Program-made: the position numbers and the translations under genes
Assembly (NCBI RefSeq): GCF_010015585.1
Contig: NW_022985067.1
Location: 211,514 to 275,513, forward strand
From: Eremomyces bilateralis CBS 781.70
Lineage: Eukaryota; Ascomycota; Dothideomycetes; Eremomycetales; Eremomycetaceae
Length of the DNA: 64,000 bases
Reading direction: 5' to 3'
Notes under the pieces: model-generated
Seen by the model: the letters and a program-made list of their open reading frames with translations, nothing else
What the model was told of the DNA's origin: nothing
Databases searched by the model: none
In this document: positions 10,151 to 20,779 of the stretch, one piece after another
How positions within the stretch are numbered: position 1 is the first letter of the stretch
How the letters are laid out: each line of letters starts with the position of its first letter

Positions 10151-12390
10151 CTTCCCGATAACCCTCTCGGCGTCTGTAGGAGATGATTTCAGTCGCTCGG
10201 AGCGTCGTCGAACTTCACATAGGTCAGTGCTGACTTATCGAGATGTTCAACTCGGTACGAAATGGTAAGACGACTGGAAAAGACTGATCGAAGAATACAC
10301 AACTTGAAATGAATGAAATATTTCAAGAGAAGGTCCTTAACTGAAGCCAAGGAGAGCAGGGTCAATCGCCCAGCAACGACGAAAAGCATAAGAATCACGG
10401 GCCACAATAACCTGACTGAAGTCCGATCAGGCAAGCTTATGACGACGAGCTATATCGACTTGCAGCTGCAAATATCGACAAGCCCGACCACCACAAGGTA
10501 AATATAAGTATAGAATGCTGTACAATATATGATCTCTGCTCAAAAGTTTCAAATAGTTCAAAAAAGCCATAGATGAAAATGAGAACCCATAAGGCAAATG
10601 ATGTATAACCATGTCTCACCTACTGGGCTTGTAAGGAATAACTGGACTTAGATACACTTCTCTCCATGCACATTGAAGAAGGAAAAACTTGTCGGGACTC
10701 GATTGTTCTTAGGTCATTATCACCCAAGCCCAACACTCTGGGATCACCGGATTCATTAATGGGAACATGTGAACCTCCTCCTACTCACCTGGTTGGACCT
10801 CATTATCACCATCCTGCTTCCTCTTCCGCGATGTCTCTGTCCCAAGCGCCTGGCCATCCTTCGCCGCTCCATGAGGACGGGGCATTGTTGGTCAATGGCT
10901 TTCGGATATTATCGAAGGGCGGGAATGTCGAGGAGGTCAAGCGATCGAAAAGGTTCGGTGGCCCAGTCTGGTTCGGAGGTAATTCCGTTGCCAGTCACCA
11001 ATTCTTGGCTTGTGGGTTTCGGAGATGGGGCTCACGTGGTCCCGTATCGACTTCGAGATTAGGTATCTTGATCCGGATGCGTCGATGATATCGAAGGGTC
11101 GTAGTGCTCAAATGCGGCTGATTCGAACAATTGTCAGGATAGGCGGGCCCTCTCGAGTGGAGAGCGCATCTGAAAGTGGTCGGAGGATCAGTCTCGCGGG
11201 GAAAAGGTCGTAGAGTGCCCGGCCGTCAAGGAATCGAACATCGATATGAACCCGTGAATGGGATGATGTTCACAATTCACTCCTCGGATTGGTCGACTAG
11301 CCAGATCTGTACCGATTTTAGATCTGTTGTGCGCAAGGATCAAGGATTGCACATGGTGCAGGTAACCAAGGAACGGTTGCACGACGCTATGACTGAACAG
11401 GAAGCGTATCCGAATATCTCCCGCTGGGATATCAGACTTCAAATATTCGATGAGGAATTGGATGATAATGTGGGCGAGGGGAGAGTAACAGATAGTGGGG
11501 ATTGGGGGGAAGATGGCCGAAAGAGGTGGAGGTAGAAGTGAGAATCCACAGCCACGGATATTATTAACAACGGGGAGTTGCAACGACATAGATGCATGAC
11601 TGACATGTCTACCTAGTTGGATCAAGACAAAGGCTCTCTAACTTCTGGAATAGTCCTACACAACGGGCTTTCAGACCGATGCTGGACCCCTATTAGAGCT
11701 TACCGCGGTCACATGATGGTTCATACGATCGATCACCATTCCCAAGGACGACGAAGACCCATCACAACTACATATCTAGGGGAAGCTTGGAGTTGCATTG
11801 AGCCAGTCTATGGGAGACAACCGTATGGTTTCTTAACAGTTTACCTGTGAAAAGGCACGGTAATGGATATCATGCTGTTCCAACCCATTTGATAGAGCAG
11901 AATCCTAGTTGGTCTTCACCATTCAACATGGCAGGATGGGGCCGATCTGGGATGGTGACTGATGTCCACCTTGGTAAGCGGATGAATTGCGGTGACGGTG
12001 TCTTTTTCATACGATGGTAAGGAGCTATGGATATGAGCACTCGTCATGAGAACTGCTTGAACTTCGGCTCTTTTTGGATAGTGTGAAAGAATACGAACCT
12101 TTCATGGCATGGGAACGGAATCATGGGTTTCTCCTCTGATGTTCAGCTCTCACTGCAGAAACCCATGTGAATTGTCCACAAGCATTGAATCAGCCGGGGG
12201 GAGCAAAATTCACATATCCGTGTGATCAGGCGTTAGTCAATGCCAAACCACCACAGCAAACAGGTTGAATACACGCTTGTATTGAACTATTCCGCACGAG
12301 ACCGTGCTCCTATCATATGCACCTTAAACCCACATTGCCATTCCACTTTTCCATCAAAGGCTTCTATCCACCAACATGCGATACCCGAAT
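10151..12390. other. Intergenic, 2.2 kb
   Basis: This is a long gap between the EVE gene and RPS2. Several open frames of 60-145 codons exist on both strands, but none carries a recognisable motif or joins to another by good splice sites. I see no repeat or RNA gene here. Confidence 0.55.
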
Positions 12391-13403
12391 CTAGTATCGC
12401 AGCTTCTCCCGGCTCAACACGTCGCTGTACTCCTCCAACGGACTCCGGAGGAGCTTGGTCTCCTTCCACAGATTGGGCGTAAGGAAGCCGTAGGTGTTGC
12501 TGACGGCCATGAAGGTGGCCTTGAGGGTGTTCTCGAGCGTCTTGGTTGAGCCGGACGACGCGGTGTAGGCGTCCTGGACACCGGCAAGTTGGAGGAAGCG
12601 CTTGACGGCGGGGGATGCGACGAGGCCGGTACCGCGGGGCGCGGGGATGAGCTAGATGAATATCAGATCCTGACTTCCCAAAAATAAGTTATAGATTTGT
12701 ACATACCCTGACGGACACACTGCCACACTTTCCGCTCTCCTTGGTCGGGAGCGAGTGAGGCTCTCCGAGGTTGGTGCCCCAGTAGCCGCGGCGGATGGGG
12801 ACGACGCTCAGCTTCGCAATGATGATGGCGGCACGGATAGCGGTAGCGACTTCCTTTGAGGTCTTGATTCCGAGACCGACGTGGCCCTCGGCGTCGCCGA
12901 TGACGACGATGGCCTTGAATCGCGTTCGCTGACCGGCACGGGTTTGCTTCTGGACGGGTTTGATCTGTGGTGATTCGCGTCAGCTTGAGTCCCGCAATTT
13001 GACAAAAAAAAAAGTCCATCCATCCATCGCAAATTGCTGCGATGGACCGAGTCTATCCACCAGACTCTCTATCAACAACTCAACCCCAGCCATCCCCAGA
13101 ACCATCGACAAAGAGAAAACCACTGAAACTCACCTTCATCACCTCATCCTTCAACTTCGGCAGGAACTGATCCACGATCTGATACTCTTTGATCGGCAAG
13201 CTGTGCAGATAGATCTCCTCGATGCTCTTGATCTTCTGCGCCTTCACCAACCGGCCCAGCTTCGTCACCGGCTGCCATTCCTTCTCCTCGCTCTTCCCGC
13301 CGCGTCGGCCACGGCCGCGTCCACGTCCGCGTCCGCGGTCGCCGCCTCGGCCACGGTCGCCACGGCTACCGAAGCCGCCGCCTCGGGGTGCTGCGTCGGC
13401 CAT
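12391..13403 (-). CDS. RPS2: 40S ribosomal protein uS5 (RPS2)
   Basis: Exons 13403-13134, 12964-12707 and 12651-12391 join to 262 aa, the usual length for eukaryotic uS5. The start [10 protein letters not shown] is followed by the RG-repeat tail ([16 protein letters not shown]), a target of arginine methylation in this family. The body contains [19 protein letters not shown] and [17 protein letters not shown]. After the first intron comes [17 protein letters not shown], then [19 protein letters not shown] and [20 protein letters not shown]. The end is LSREKLRY. It sits in the 40S subunit near the mRNA entry and contributes to decoding accuracy. The 5' leader probably holds another intron (see separate entry). 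Introns use GTGAGT and GTATGT donors. Confidence 0.97.
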
Positions 13404-13452
13404 GATGATTGGGGTTGTCGAAGGTGGGTGGGGTGTCGGATGTGTGGGAGGC

Positions 13453-13551
13453 CTGGGATTGGGAGATGGGTTAGCTGGGGGCAATTGGAGATGGGAAATA
13501 ATGAATTTGGAGGTCCAAGATGATGATTGGGATATGAGTTGGAAAACGTAC
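13453..13551 (-). other. Probable 5'-UTR intron of RPS2
   Basis: On the minus strand a GTACGT donor (13551) and a CCCAG acceptor (13453) flank 99 nt just upstream of the RPS2 start. Introns in the leader are common in fungal ribosomal protein genes. There is no transcript support. Confidence 0.45.
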
Positions 13552-14855
13552 CTCGACCGGATCGTGCGAATTGCGGGTGGTTGTGTGGGAGAAACTTGGT
13601 GGATTCACGATGTTCGACACGCAGGGAGCGGGTGGAGGTTCTGTGCGAATGCTCGCTTAGGCCGAAATTTGTGGTCACGTGATTTGCAGCTTTAGACCCC
13701 TGTCGCTTTCGAGATCTAGATCAATCACGTGATATGTTACCTGTGGCTGTGCAGCATAACCAACCCAACACTGTAGGAACATGGATTTAGCATGATGGAA
13801 CCTGAACGAGCAATTTGGATGCCCACTCTCCAACGAACATGTCGATCTACGTATTCGATTCCTGAGAAATATATATATTCGTGACAAATAATCGAACCCA
13901 GTGGAGGAAAGCAGCTCAATATCCGACCACACAACTTACCAGCACCACCCCCCCCTTTACACCCCTCCTTCCACAATCAACCCTCTACCAATCCATGTTC
14001 ACATCACCAGGCCGTCTCCAGGCCGTCTCCAGACTCCTTCGAACTCATTGCATTTAGCTTTCGCATTGCTAGCTCCCCTCCCATCGCGCCAACCTAACTG
14101 ACCAGATCCCGATCCCGTGCGTGTCGAGCGTTGCGGATATCTGCAAACTCCAAATGTGTGTCTAAGTAGGTACCCCCAAAAAGAAACCGTAGATCCCCCC
14201 GTGTACCATCCTACGGCCCGTCCCCGGTCCGGATATCGGGCGCTGCCGGACGCGGCTGGTTGCGATTGCCCGGAAAGTCGGGAAGGGGGGTTTGGCCGTG
14301 TGCCGTACGCGTCGAGGAGGAGAGTTGGACCAACGCCGGATTTTCGCCGAAAAAGAAGGGTTCAACCGCTCGGGGTTGGGTTGGGGGAAGCATCGAGTGA
14401 TCTCACCATGGCCGAATCGCCAAGATGTGACGAAATCGGCCCAACGAGAGCCGTGATGGCGATGACTCTACTCGGTGAAAACTGCAAGCTATTAAAGGAG
14501 AAAGGACGGAGCAGAGCGCTGAACGGCGGATGATAAAGCTAAAGAATTCCAAGCGATCTCAACCGAGTCGTGCTACCTCCGACATCTTTTTAAGGTAGTG
14601 TAGTAAATATTCGTAAAGGAAGTGGTTCGTTGGTGGCGTGTCGGCCGACCGATTGCGTGGCCGTTGCGACGTTGTGGAAGAGTGGAGAAAGGCGAACATG
14701 TATAAGTCGATCAGAGGAGATCTCGAATGCTGCCGCATTGCGCGAGGCACAATCGCTCGTCCGCGGTGTTACCCGCGGGAAACATGGCAGAATAGTCCCG
14801 ATGATCCGAGATACGGTTGCAGAGGTGCGGGGAAAATAAACGCGGATTGTCGCGA
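13552..14855. other. Intergenic, 1.3 kb; RPS2 promoter side
   Basis: This holds the upstream region of RPS2 and the 3' flank of the phosphatase gene, both transcribed leftward. A C-rich stretch lies at about 13945-13975. No gene is seen. Confidence 0.55.
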
Positions 14856-16568
14856 TTACACGCTTCGTGGGTTGTATTGGGCAGGCTATTCCAGAGTTAG
14901 CACCAAATCAAGAGGTTGAAGAGGGAGTGCGTCGCATACCGGACTGTTGAGCATGTTCGCTCGCCGGTTGCGACCTTTTTTAATGTGGCTTTTCAACGCC
15001 GAGGAATCGAGCGGCTTGAGCAGCTCGAAGGAGCAAAGCAACGCGTCGTTGACGGACATGACGGCGCCCCAATTATCGAACTCGCCGCAGTACTAGAGCA
15101 AATTAGATGGTGGAGCAGGTGGAGAGGTTGGGGGACATACATTTGGTGCGGAGAACACCGTGACGAGAATCCTTTCAGTGAAGAACTCATACCCATCTTC
15201 AACCACCATGTGCGCGCGACACACGAGATCGAAATCATGTCGTGCCAGGAACTCCATGATGACCTTCTTCCCAAAACAGTAGCTCACCCCCCGCTCATTC
15301 GCCTCCCAATCGTTATCCATGTCCGCAGGATCCGACCACAGCAGATCGTTCAGCAAGCCGTAGTCCGGCACGTCGGTGGGACGGGCGATCTGTCGGATGT
15401 CGTCCATGTGCGACAGGCTGGGCGACAGGCCGCCGTGCACGCAGAAGATCTTCCCGGCGACGATGGCGGCGATGGGGAGTGTGTTGAAGGTGTCGACAAA
15501 GGCCTTCCAGATCTTCACGTTGCAGCGGCGCTTGCACTCGTCATAGAAGCCGTAGACGCGGGTGACGTTGGCACATTCGTGGTTGCCGCGCAGGAGGAAG
15601 AAGTTCTCGGGGAACTTCAGCTTGTAGCAGAGTAATAGCAGGATCGTCTCGAGGCTTTGTTTGCCGCGGTCGACGTAGTCCCCCAGGAATAGGAAGTTGG
15701 CTTCCGGAGGGAACCCGCACATCTCGAACATCCGGATCAGATCCGTGTATTGCCCGTGCACGTCGCCGACGATCTTGACCGGGGCCTTCAGCTCGAGCAA
15801 CGCCGGCTGCGACATGAACACCTCGCGCGCCGCCGCGCAGATGGCGAAGATCTCCGCGTTGCGGAGGCAGACGGTCTTGGTGACCTTCCCGGCATACGCG
15901 GCGTCCAGCAGCCGCGAGATCATGTCGTCGAGGTTCAGATCTTTCGCTGCGGACAGCTCCATGGTCGAAGGGGAGCCTTCGTGTTCTTTGTCGGCCTCCG
16001 GGGCGCGCGGGATCGGGGAGTCGGATTTTTCGAGGATCGACGGCTTCGGCAGGGCGGTGGTGGCGTGCGGACGGACGCCTTTCGGCGGAGCGTCGGACAC
16101 GAGTTCAACTTCGCCAGATTTCCGCGCAAGTTCGACGTCGTGGTGTCCGTTGTCTATGGAAGTCGACATGGTTGGGGACGGCGGAGGGAGCGGACCGTCG
16201 GCGGCTGCGCGCATCTGGGCGGTGTCCATGGGCTCCGTCTCCGAGGAAACGGAGCTGGGACGACCGGAGCGAGCGCCATTGGATTTGATGCTGGCGGCAG
16301 ATTTCAACGAGGCGGAATCGGATCGATCGACGGCGGCGGAGCCGATGCTGGAAGAAAGTTCGGCGGTGGATCCGCGAGGGCTATCGGTCTTGTTGACGCC
16401 GGGGATCTTGGATCGGAGGGAACTTCGAATGGAGCGAGTGGATTCCTTATCGCTTTTTGCAATGGATGGATAGGAATCAAGCGCCGGGCTTAGCGCATCA
16501 TCGCCGTTGGAAGACGAAGGTTTGGGGGAGCTGTCGGACCTGCCCCCTTTGGAAGGCTGATTTCCCAT
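14856..16568 (-). CDS. PPZ-type serine/threonine protein phosphatase
   Basis: Exons 16568-15141, 15092-14940 and 14885-14856 give 536 aa. I chose the second ATG (16568) because it yields MGNQPSKGG, an N-myristoylation site as in PPZ/Ppz1; an ATG two codons upstream would hide it. Residues 1-210 are a Ser-rich regulatory tail. The PP1-like catalytic domain follows with all metal-binding motifs: GDVHGQ (268-273), GDYVDRG (296-302), RGNHE (327-331), then CVHGGLSP and [13 protein letters not shown]. The last exon has only nine sense codons (PAQYNPRSV). PPZ phosphatases act at the plasma membrane and cytosol in ion homeostasis, salt tolerance and cell-wall integrity, and are inhibited by Hal3/Vhs3 in yeast. 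Phylogeny beyond the PPZ assignment is not testable here. Confidence 0.95.
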
Positions 16569-18574
16569 GACCAAGGCTCGTATAACCGGTGTTTGTACCC
16601 CTTCGGCGATGGACAGCGGGTGTGATATCCGATGGCGTGTCTTCCGATTGTATGTGGTCTCGTCGGCAACAGAGCGCGGAGAATGTATGGGTCAAAGAAT
16701 GACTGAACGTGAAGAAAGTTGGTTGGGAGGTAGTGCCGGTTGGCCTGTCTCAATCCACAACCACCGTCTCGTTCGGTATTAGGGAGGTCGGAAGAGTCGC
16801 GAGAGAAAGAAGAGGCAATGAGACTCGATCGAGGCTTGCGCAGTGGTTTGTCGCGGGCCAGTCCTCAGATAGGCAGTATGGAGCGAGGGATCGGGGGTTG
16901 GGAAGCGGTCACGATGATGTCGAGCCAGATTCGGTAGTAGTGAAGCAGCTACTGCGTGCCGTTAAATTCCTTGTGCATCCGAAGACTAAAGCTGTCACGA
17001 TGTCCAAGCTCGACTCGAAGTCCGGGCGAGGGAATAGAGCGAGTGATGTCCGTATTTACGAGGTTTGGGCAGAAAATGTGTGATAGACCACGGCAACTCG
17101 CGGGAGGCGACGGGGAGACCGGGGGGCAGCAAGGCAAGCTGGAGGAGATACTGGAGAATCTACGGGGCTCCAAAAGTGCAGATAATTGGGATGGAAGATG
17201 GAAGCCGTCTGGATCGGAGAGGAACTGAGGAGAAGCACTTGATGAGATGGTAACAGTCGAGAGTCGAGTGTTAATGGAGAGAGTTGACTAGGGAAGAAAG
17301 TTGATGACAGTTGATCGGATCCTCGTTGATCGGCGACGATGAAGAGTTGCTACGGAGGGAAGAATGCTAGCGGCCTTCTCTATCTGGGGCCAAGACTAAA
17401 GGGGAGGGGAAGGGGTTGCTGGCGCTGTTACTGGGTTGTTGGAGTGTTCCGTAGTGATGTGAGGGGCACGCGTCGCCCAATGGACCTCCCTGCGTGCGTA
17501 TCGGGGGCAATTCCCTTCCCTAACCCCCTCCTTATCTTACTAAGACATGCGACAGATTGAGCCGCGTGGGGGGGGATGTGCAGGTGAAGGTGCAGGCGAA
17601 GGGGGGGATTGGCGGGACATTGGGGGCTGGGGGTGATATCCGAAGTCCGAAGCAGCTGAACAGCAAGTCGTTCTTTGAAGTCTCTGATAACACCAGCTCT
17701 CCGATATATCCATCGCAATGGAAAATCCTCCGAAATAAGGACGAGGGTTCAAGACGCTTCTGGGTGGGACAGTGGGAGGCCAAGCAGCGCCTAGAACGTG
17801 GTGTGCTCCCTCCTGGTCAAGCTACCGCTGGAGGTCATCGTCCTGTTCTCGAATGGTTGGGCCAGACTAGAGAGGAGGATAAGATAATTTGTCCATGTTA
17901 TCTGACAACGATAACTCGGGATTCCAAGGATGATAATGAATGCATCCAATCCATATCCTCTCCTTCACCGGTGTGAATGCGCCTAGTACAATGGCACATA
18001 TGTGAAATGGCCAATGTCGGAATGTGGTTTCAAGGAGTTGTCTCTTTATGCATATCTTTCCACCTCGGATGCGAGGATGAACCTGCATAAAGAGTTGAAG
18101 ACATCGATTGAAGGAAATCCATTTCCCTAAAACATATCACAGCCTTCCCTGCCTTAATTCAATGGATTAACAGCCAAAATGGGCTCCTTGATCAACTCAA
18201 GCGGTGGCTTGTGGACCAGGCAGTTAATATAAAGATACGCACCCTGCCAACACAATCGGCAAGTTTTCATCTCCACCTTGATAACCAACAATATACAATA
18301 TCTTCTACCATTTTTTGGGAGTACTAACCATTGGGTTCTAGAGCGATGTTTCCTACTGTCCTACACATTGTTTGGTCTCTAGCAGAGTCATGGTTCTCAG
18401 GGTTCAGACATTCGAGTTATGATTTACGTTAACACTGATTTGCCTCACAACCTGCATGCTTTTTGATCCCCATCTCCCCCAATACAAGAACAGAAGTCTC
18501 CTTCTCATCCTTTCCTTCCTCAATTTAGTCACGTTTCCTCTTTCCTCCCCTTACTATATCTCCATCCAAGCATC
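16569..18574. other. Intergenic, 2.0 kb
   Basis: Promoter side of the phosphatase and 3' flank of the HsbA-like gene. G-rich and C-rich runs occur (for example around 17570). No gene is supported. Confidence 0.55.
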
Positions 18575-19129
18575 TCACGCCCCAGCCGCCGCCGCTGGCG
18601 CATCCGTCCCGAACTGCGCCGCCGCCTTATCGAACAACGACGTGATCGCCCCCACCGCCCGCCCCGCAAACTGGCTTGCAATGCTCGGCAAGTTCCCAAT
18701 GATCGCCTCCACGTACTTCGTCGTCCCTGCCTGCTGCGCGTCCAACTGCGCCAGCACCTCGTCCACCCGCCCCGACGCCACGATCACATCCTTCTTCAGC
18801 AACAGGTCGCTCAGCGTCTTGTTCGCCGCGCCGGTCAGCGCCTGCGAGCCTTCCGCGAGGGCGAGCGCGCCGGACAGCTCCGTCTTGGGGGAGGCGGCGA
18901 CCTTGGTGGCGCCGGATTCAAGGGCGGCGACGACGGCTTGGGAAAGGGTGTCCATTTGGTCGAGTTGGGTGGCGACGTTTTCGGCGGTGAGGGCGACGAT
19001 CGCGACGTCGAGTTCGTTGAGGGCCGCGGTGATGGCTTTGCCGGTGACGGAGATAGTGTCGGGGTCGCGCTTGACGGGGGAGGCAAGGGTGAGACCGAGG
19101 ACGGCGGAGAGGATGGCGAGGAGCTTCAT
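18575..19129 (-). CDS. Secreted HsbA-like cell-wall protein
   Basis: A single exon encodes 184 aa. The first 17 residues are a clear signal peptide (MKLLAILSAVLGLTLAS), followed by PVKRD, a possible Kex2-type KR site. The mature part is Ala/Leu-rich, helical and cysteine-free. It contains DTISVTGKAITAALNELDVA, LDQMDTLSQAV and TKYVEAIIGNLPSIASQFAG, the pattern of the hydrophobic surface binding protein A / cell wall galactomannoprotein family. In Aspergillus HsbA binds hydrophobic surfaces and recruits cutinase-type enzymes. Length and layout fit the family. The Ala-rich C-terminus (APAAAAGA) could be disordered. Confidence 0.88.
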   Translation of the reverse strand: MKLLAILSAVLGLTLASPVKRDPDTISVTGKAITAALNELDVAIVALTAENVATQLDQMDTLSQAVVAALESGATKVAASPKTELSGALALAEGSQALTGAANKTLSDLLLKKDVIVASGRVDEVLAQLDAQQAGTTKYVEAIIGNLPSIASQFAGRAVGAITSLFDKAAAQFGTDAPAAAAGA

Positions 19130-20779
19130 GGTGGTGGTTGGTGCAGTGGAGCGAGGGACTGGCTCTGTGGGGGAAGGTCAGTTAGGGGTTGATGGAAGGG
19201 TGGAGTATCTTTACTTTATAAAGAGCGTGGCGCGGAAGCTGGTATCAGATCAGTGGACGAATGCTGGAGGAGTAGTGTTCGGCAATGATGCGATCATAGG
19301 TGAATTTATATACTTGACTCCCCTCAACGCCCCTCTTCTCCGGCGACTTCCCTTCTCCACGATCTCCGGACCCAAACCTGTCTGATCGAGCAGAATCACA
19401 TGCCCCCCTCGTCTATCTCGTCATTTAGCGCAATCAGCCCTCGCTCACGTCGTCATCTTCCCCAAATTGTCCGAAATATTGGTTCGATATAAGCCATATT
19501 GCTCGCCCTAATTGCTTCCAAGAGCGCCCACTCTTAGTCCTCGTGCTTACTATACACTTCGATATCAATCATTGATCAATGCCGAATGTATCTCAAACAT
19601 CAGACTACTTCGCCCGGCCTTGAGTGCTCGACGTACCCTACTGTTGATGTAATAACAATTCCCCATCCCCTCTTTCCCCAGATGCTAAGCAAAGCTTGCG
19701 CCCCTCAAGCTTTGCAAATGCAGCGATCAGCCAATCGAGTGGGGTATATATATTTGGACCTCCCACTACCCCAGATATTGACCTCGAAAAGTCCGCTGCG
19801 CCGAAAGGAATCCCTCGCCGAAAGACGTTTCATCTGACAATAGACACCATGGAACAAGCCCTCAGATATCATCAATGTAACTTCGCATTCTCAGGGCACG
19901 CTTCCCTCCACAGGACTATTGGAATCGTGGCATCAGCCACCGGAATGATGTGCTAGCCGAATCAAGTAGTAAAGAGCAATGTCGTCGAATCTAACTCGAC
20001 ATGCGCGGAGATCCAATAATCGCGTTCGGGACGCCTTGGCGTTTGTGGTTGATTGACGTCCCAATAGCTACAGATTGCGTAAAGTATTGGGCGCCAATTA
20101 GTAGAATATCGATGGCCTGCACCAATGGCAGAGAAAGGGCCGGAGAATTAGCTGAAGGGTCGAAAAGTTATTACCGCGACTGAATAGCGACGTATAGTTG
20201 AAGTCCTTCATGCTGAGAGCATATCCAGGATCAGGGACTCTTAGAGCGGAGCACAAACCACGAAAGGCCTAGAACGCGATATACGAATTTCCAGCGCCCT
20301 CCGCAAACGAAGGTTTATATTCATGAGCGAATTTTGTATTAGAATACATTGATCGGCGTCCCAATCGCGCCCCCCCCCCCCCTAGCAATAGGGCAAATCC
20401 CCGCTAACTAGAAGAGCGATATATACCGACGCCCGGCCCTGCTCTACCCAAGCCCCCCAAGCTCCCCTGAACGATCCGATGCTCATGTGCGATTGATGAA
20501 GCCTCATCACGTCTCCACCGAATTTGGGAAAGGTCCCAAATTCCATGCTGCTCACGTGTCGCGTGCGCCCACCGTCCCGATTCCAACCCTCCGACCCCAC
20601 TCTCTCGAAAAGGAGAGCCGGGCACCATCCGGTCGAACCGCCGCGACCGACCGTCAGCGACTGACCAGCGTTACCGACCGCATATTGCCCTACCGCGGGA
20701 TCGCAGCTCATCGCGTCATCATCGTGATCTTCAACAAACCGCCGTCAGCCAAACTTGCGTGAAAAATCGCGGACAAACC
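19130..20779. other. Intergenic, 1.65 kb
   Basis: Upstream region of the HsbA-like gene and 3' flank of the EF-hand/ZZ gene. A homopolymer C run lies at about 20370-20381. No gene recognised. Confidence 0.55.
19215..19220 (-). promoter_or_regulatory. Candidate TATA box of the HsbA-like gene
   Basis: The minus strand reads TATAAA about 90 nt upstream of the HsbA-like ATG. A second candidate, TATATAAA, lies at 19305-19312. Strongly expressed secreted-protein genes in fungi often have such boxes. Position only; untested. Confidence 0.35.

Noticed and set aside
10666-11850. Series of open frames between the EVE gene and RPS2
   Set aside because: None shows a motif, coding-type composition or usable splice joins; left as intergenic.
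12960-13700. Long open frames on the plus strand opposite RPS2
   Set aside because: They are complementary to the arginine/glycine-rich RPS2 coding exon and leader; the minus strand gives a full uS5 protein.
13850-13890. GGTTCGATTATT on the minus strand, a possible B-box
   Set aside because: The required C at the end of the box and the rest of a tRNA are missing.
15697-16493. Two plus-strand frames of about 250 codons opposite the phosphatase
   Set aside because: They mirror the Ser-rich N-terminal part of the PPZ gene, whose minus-strand product has all phosphatase motifs.
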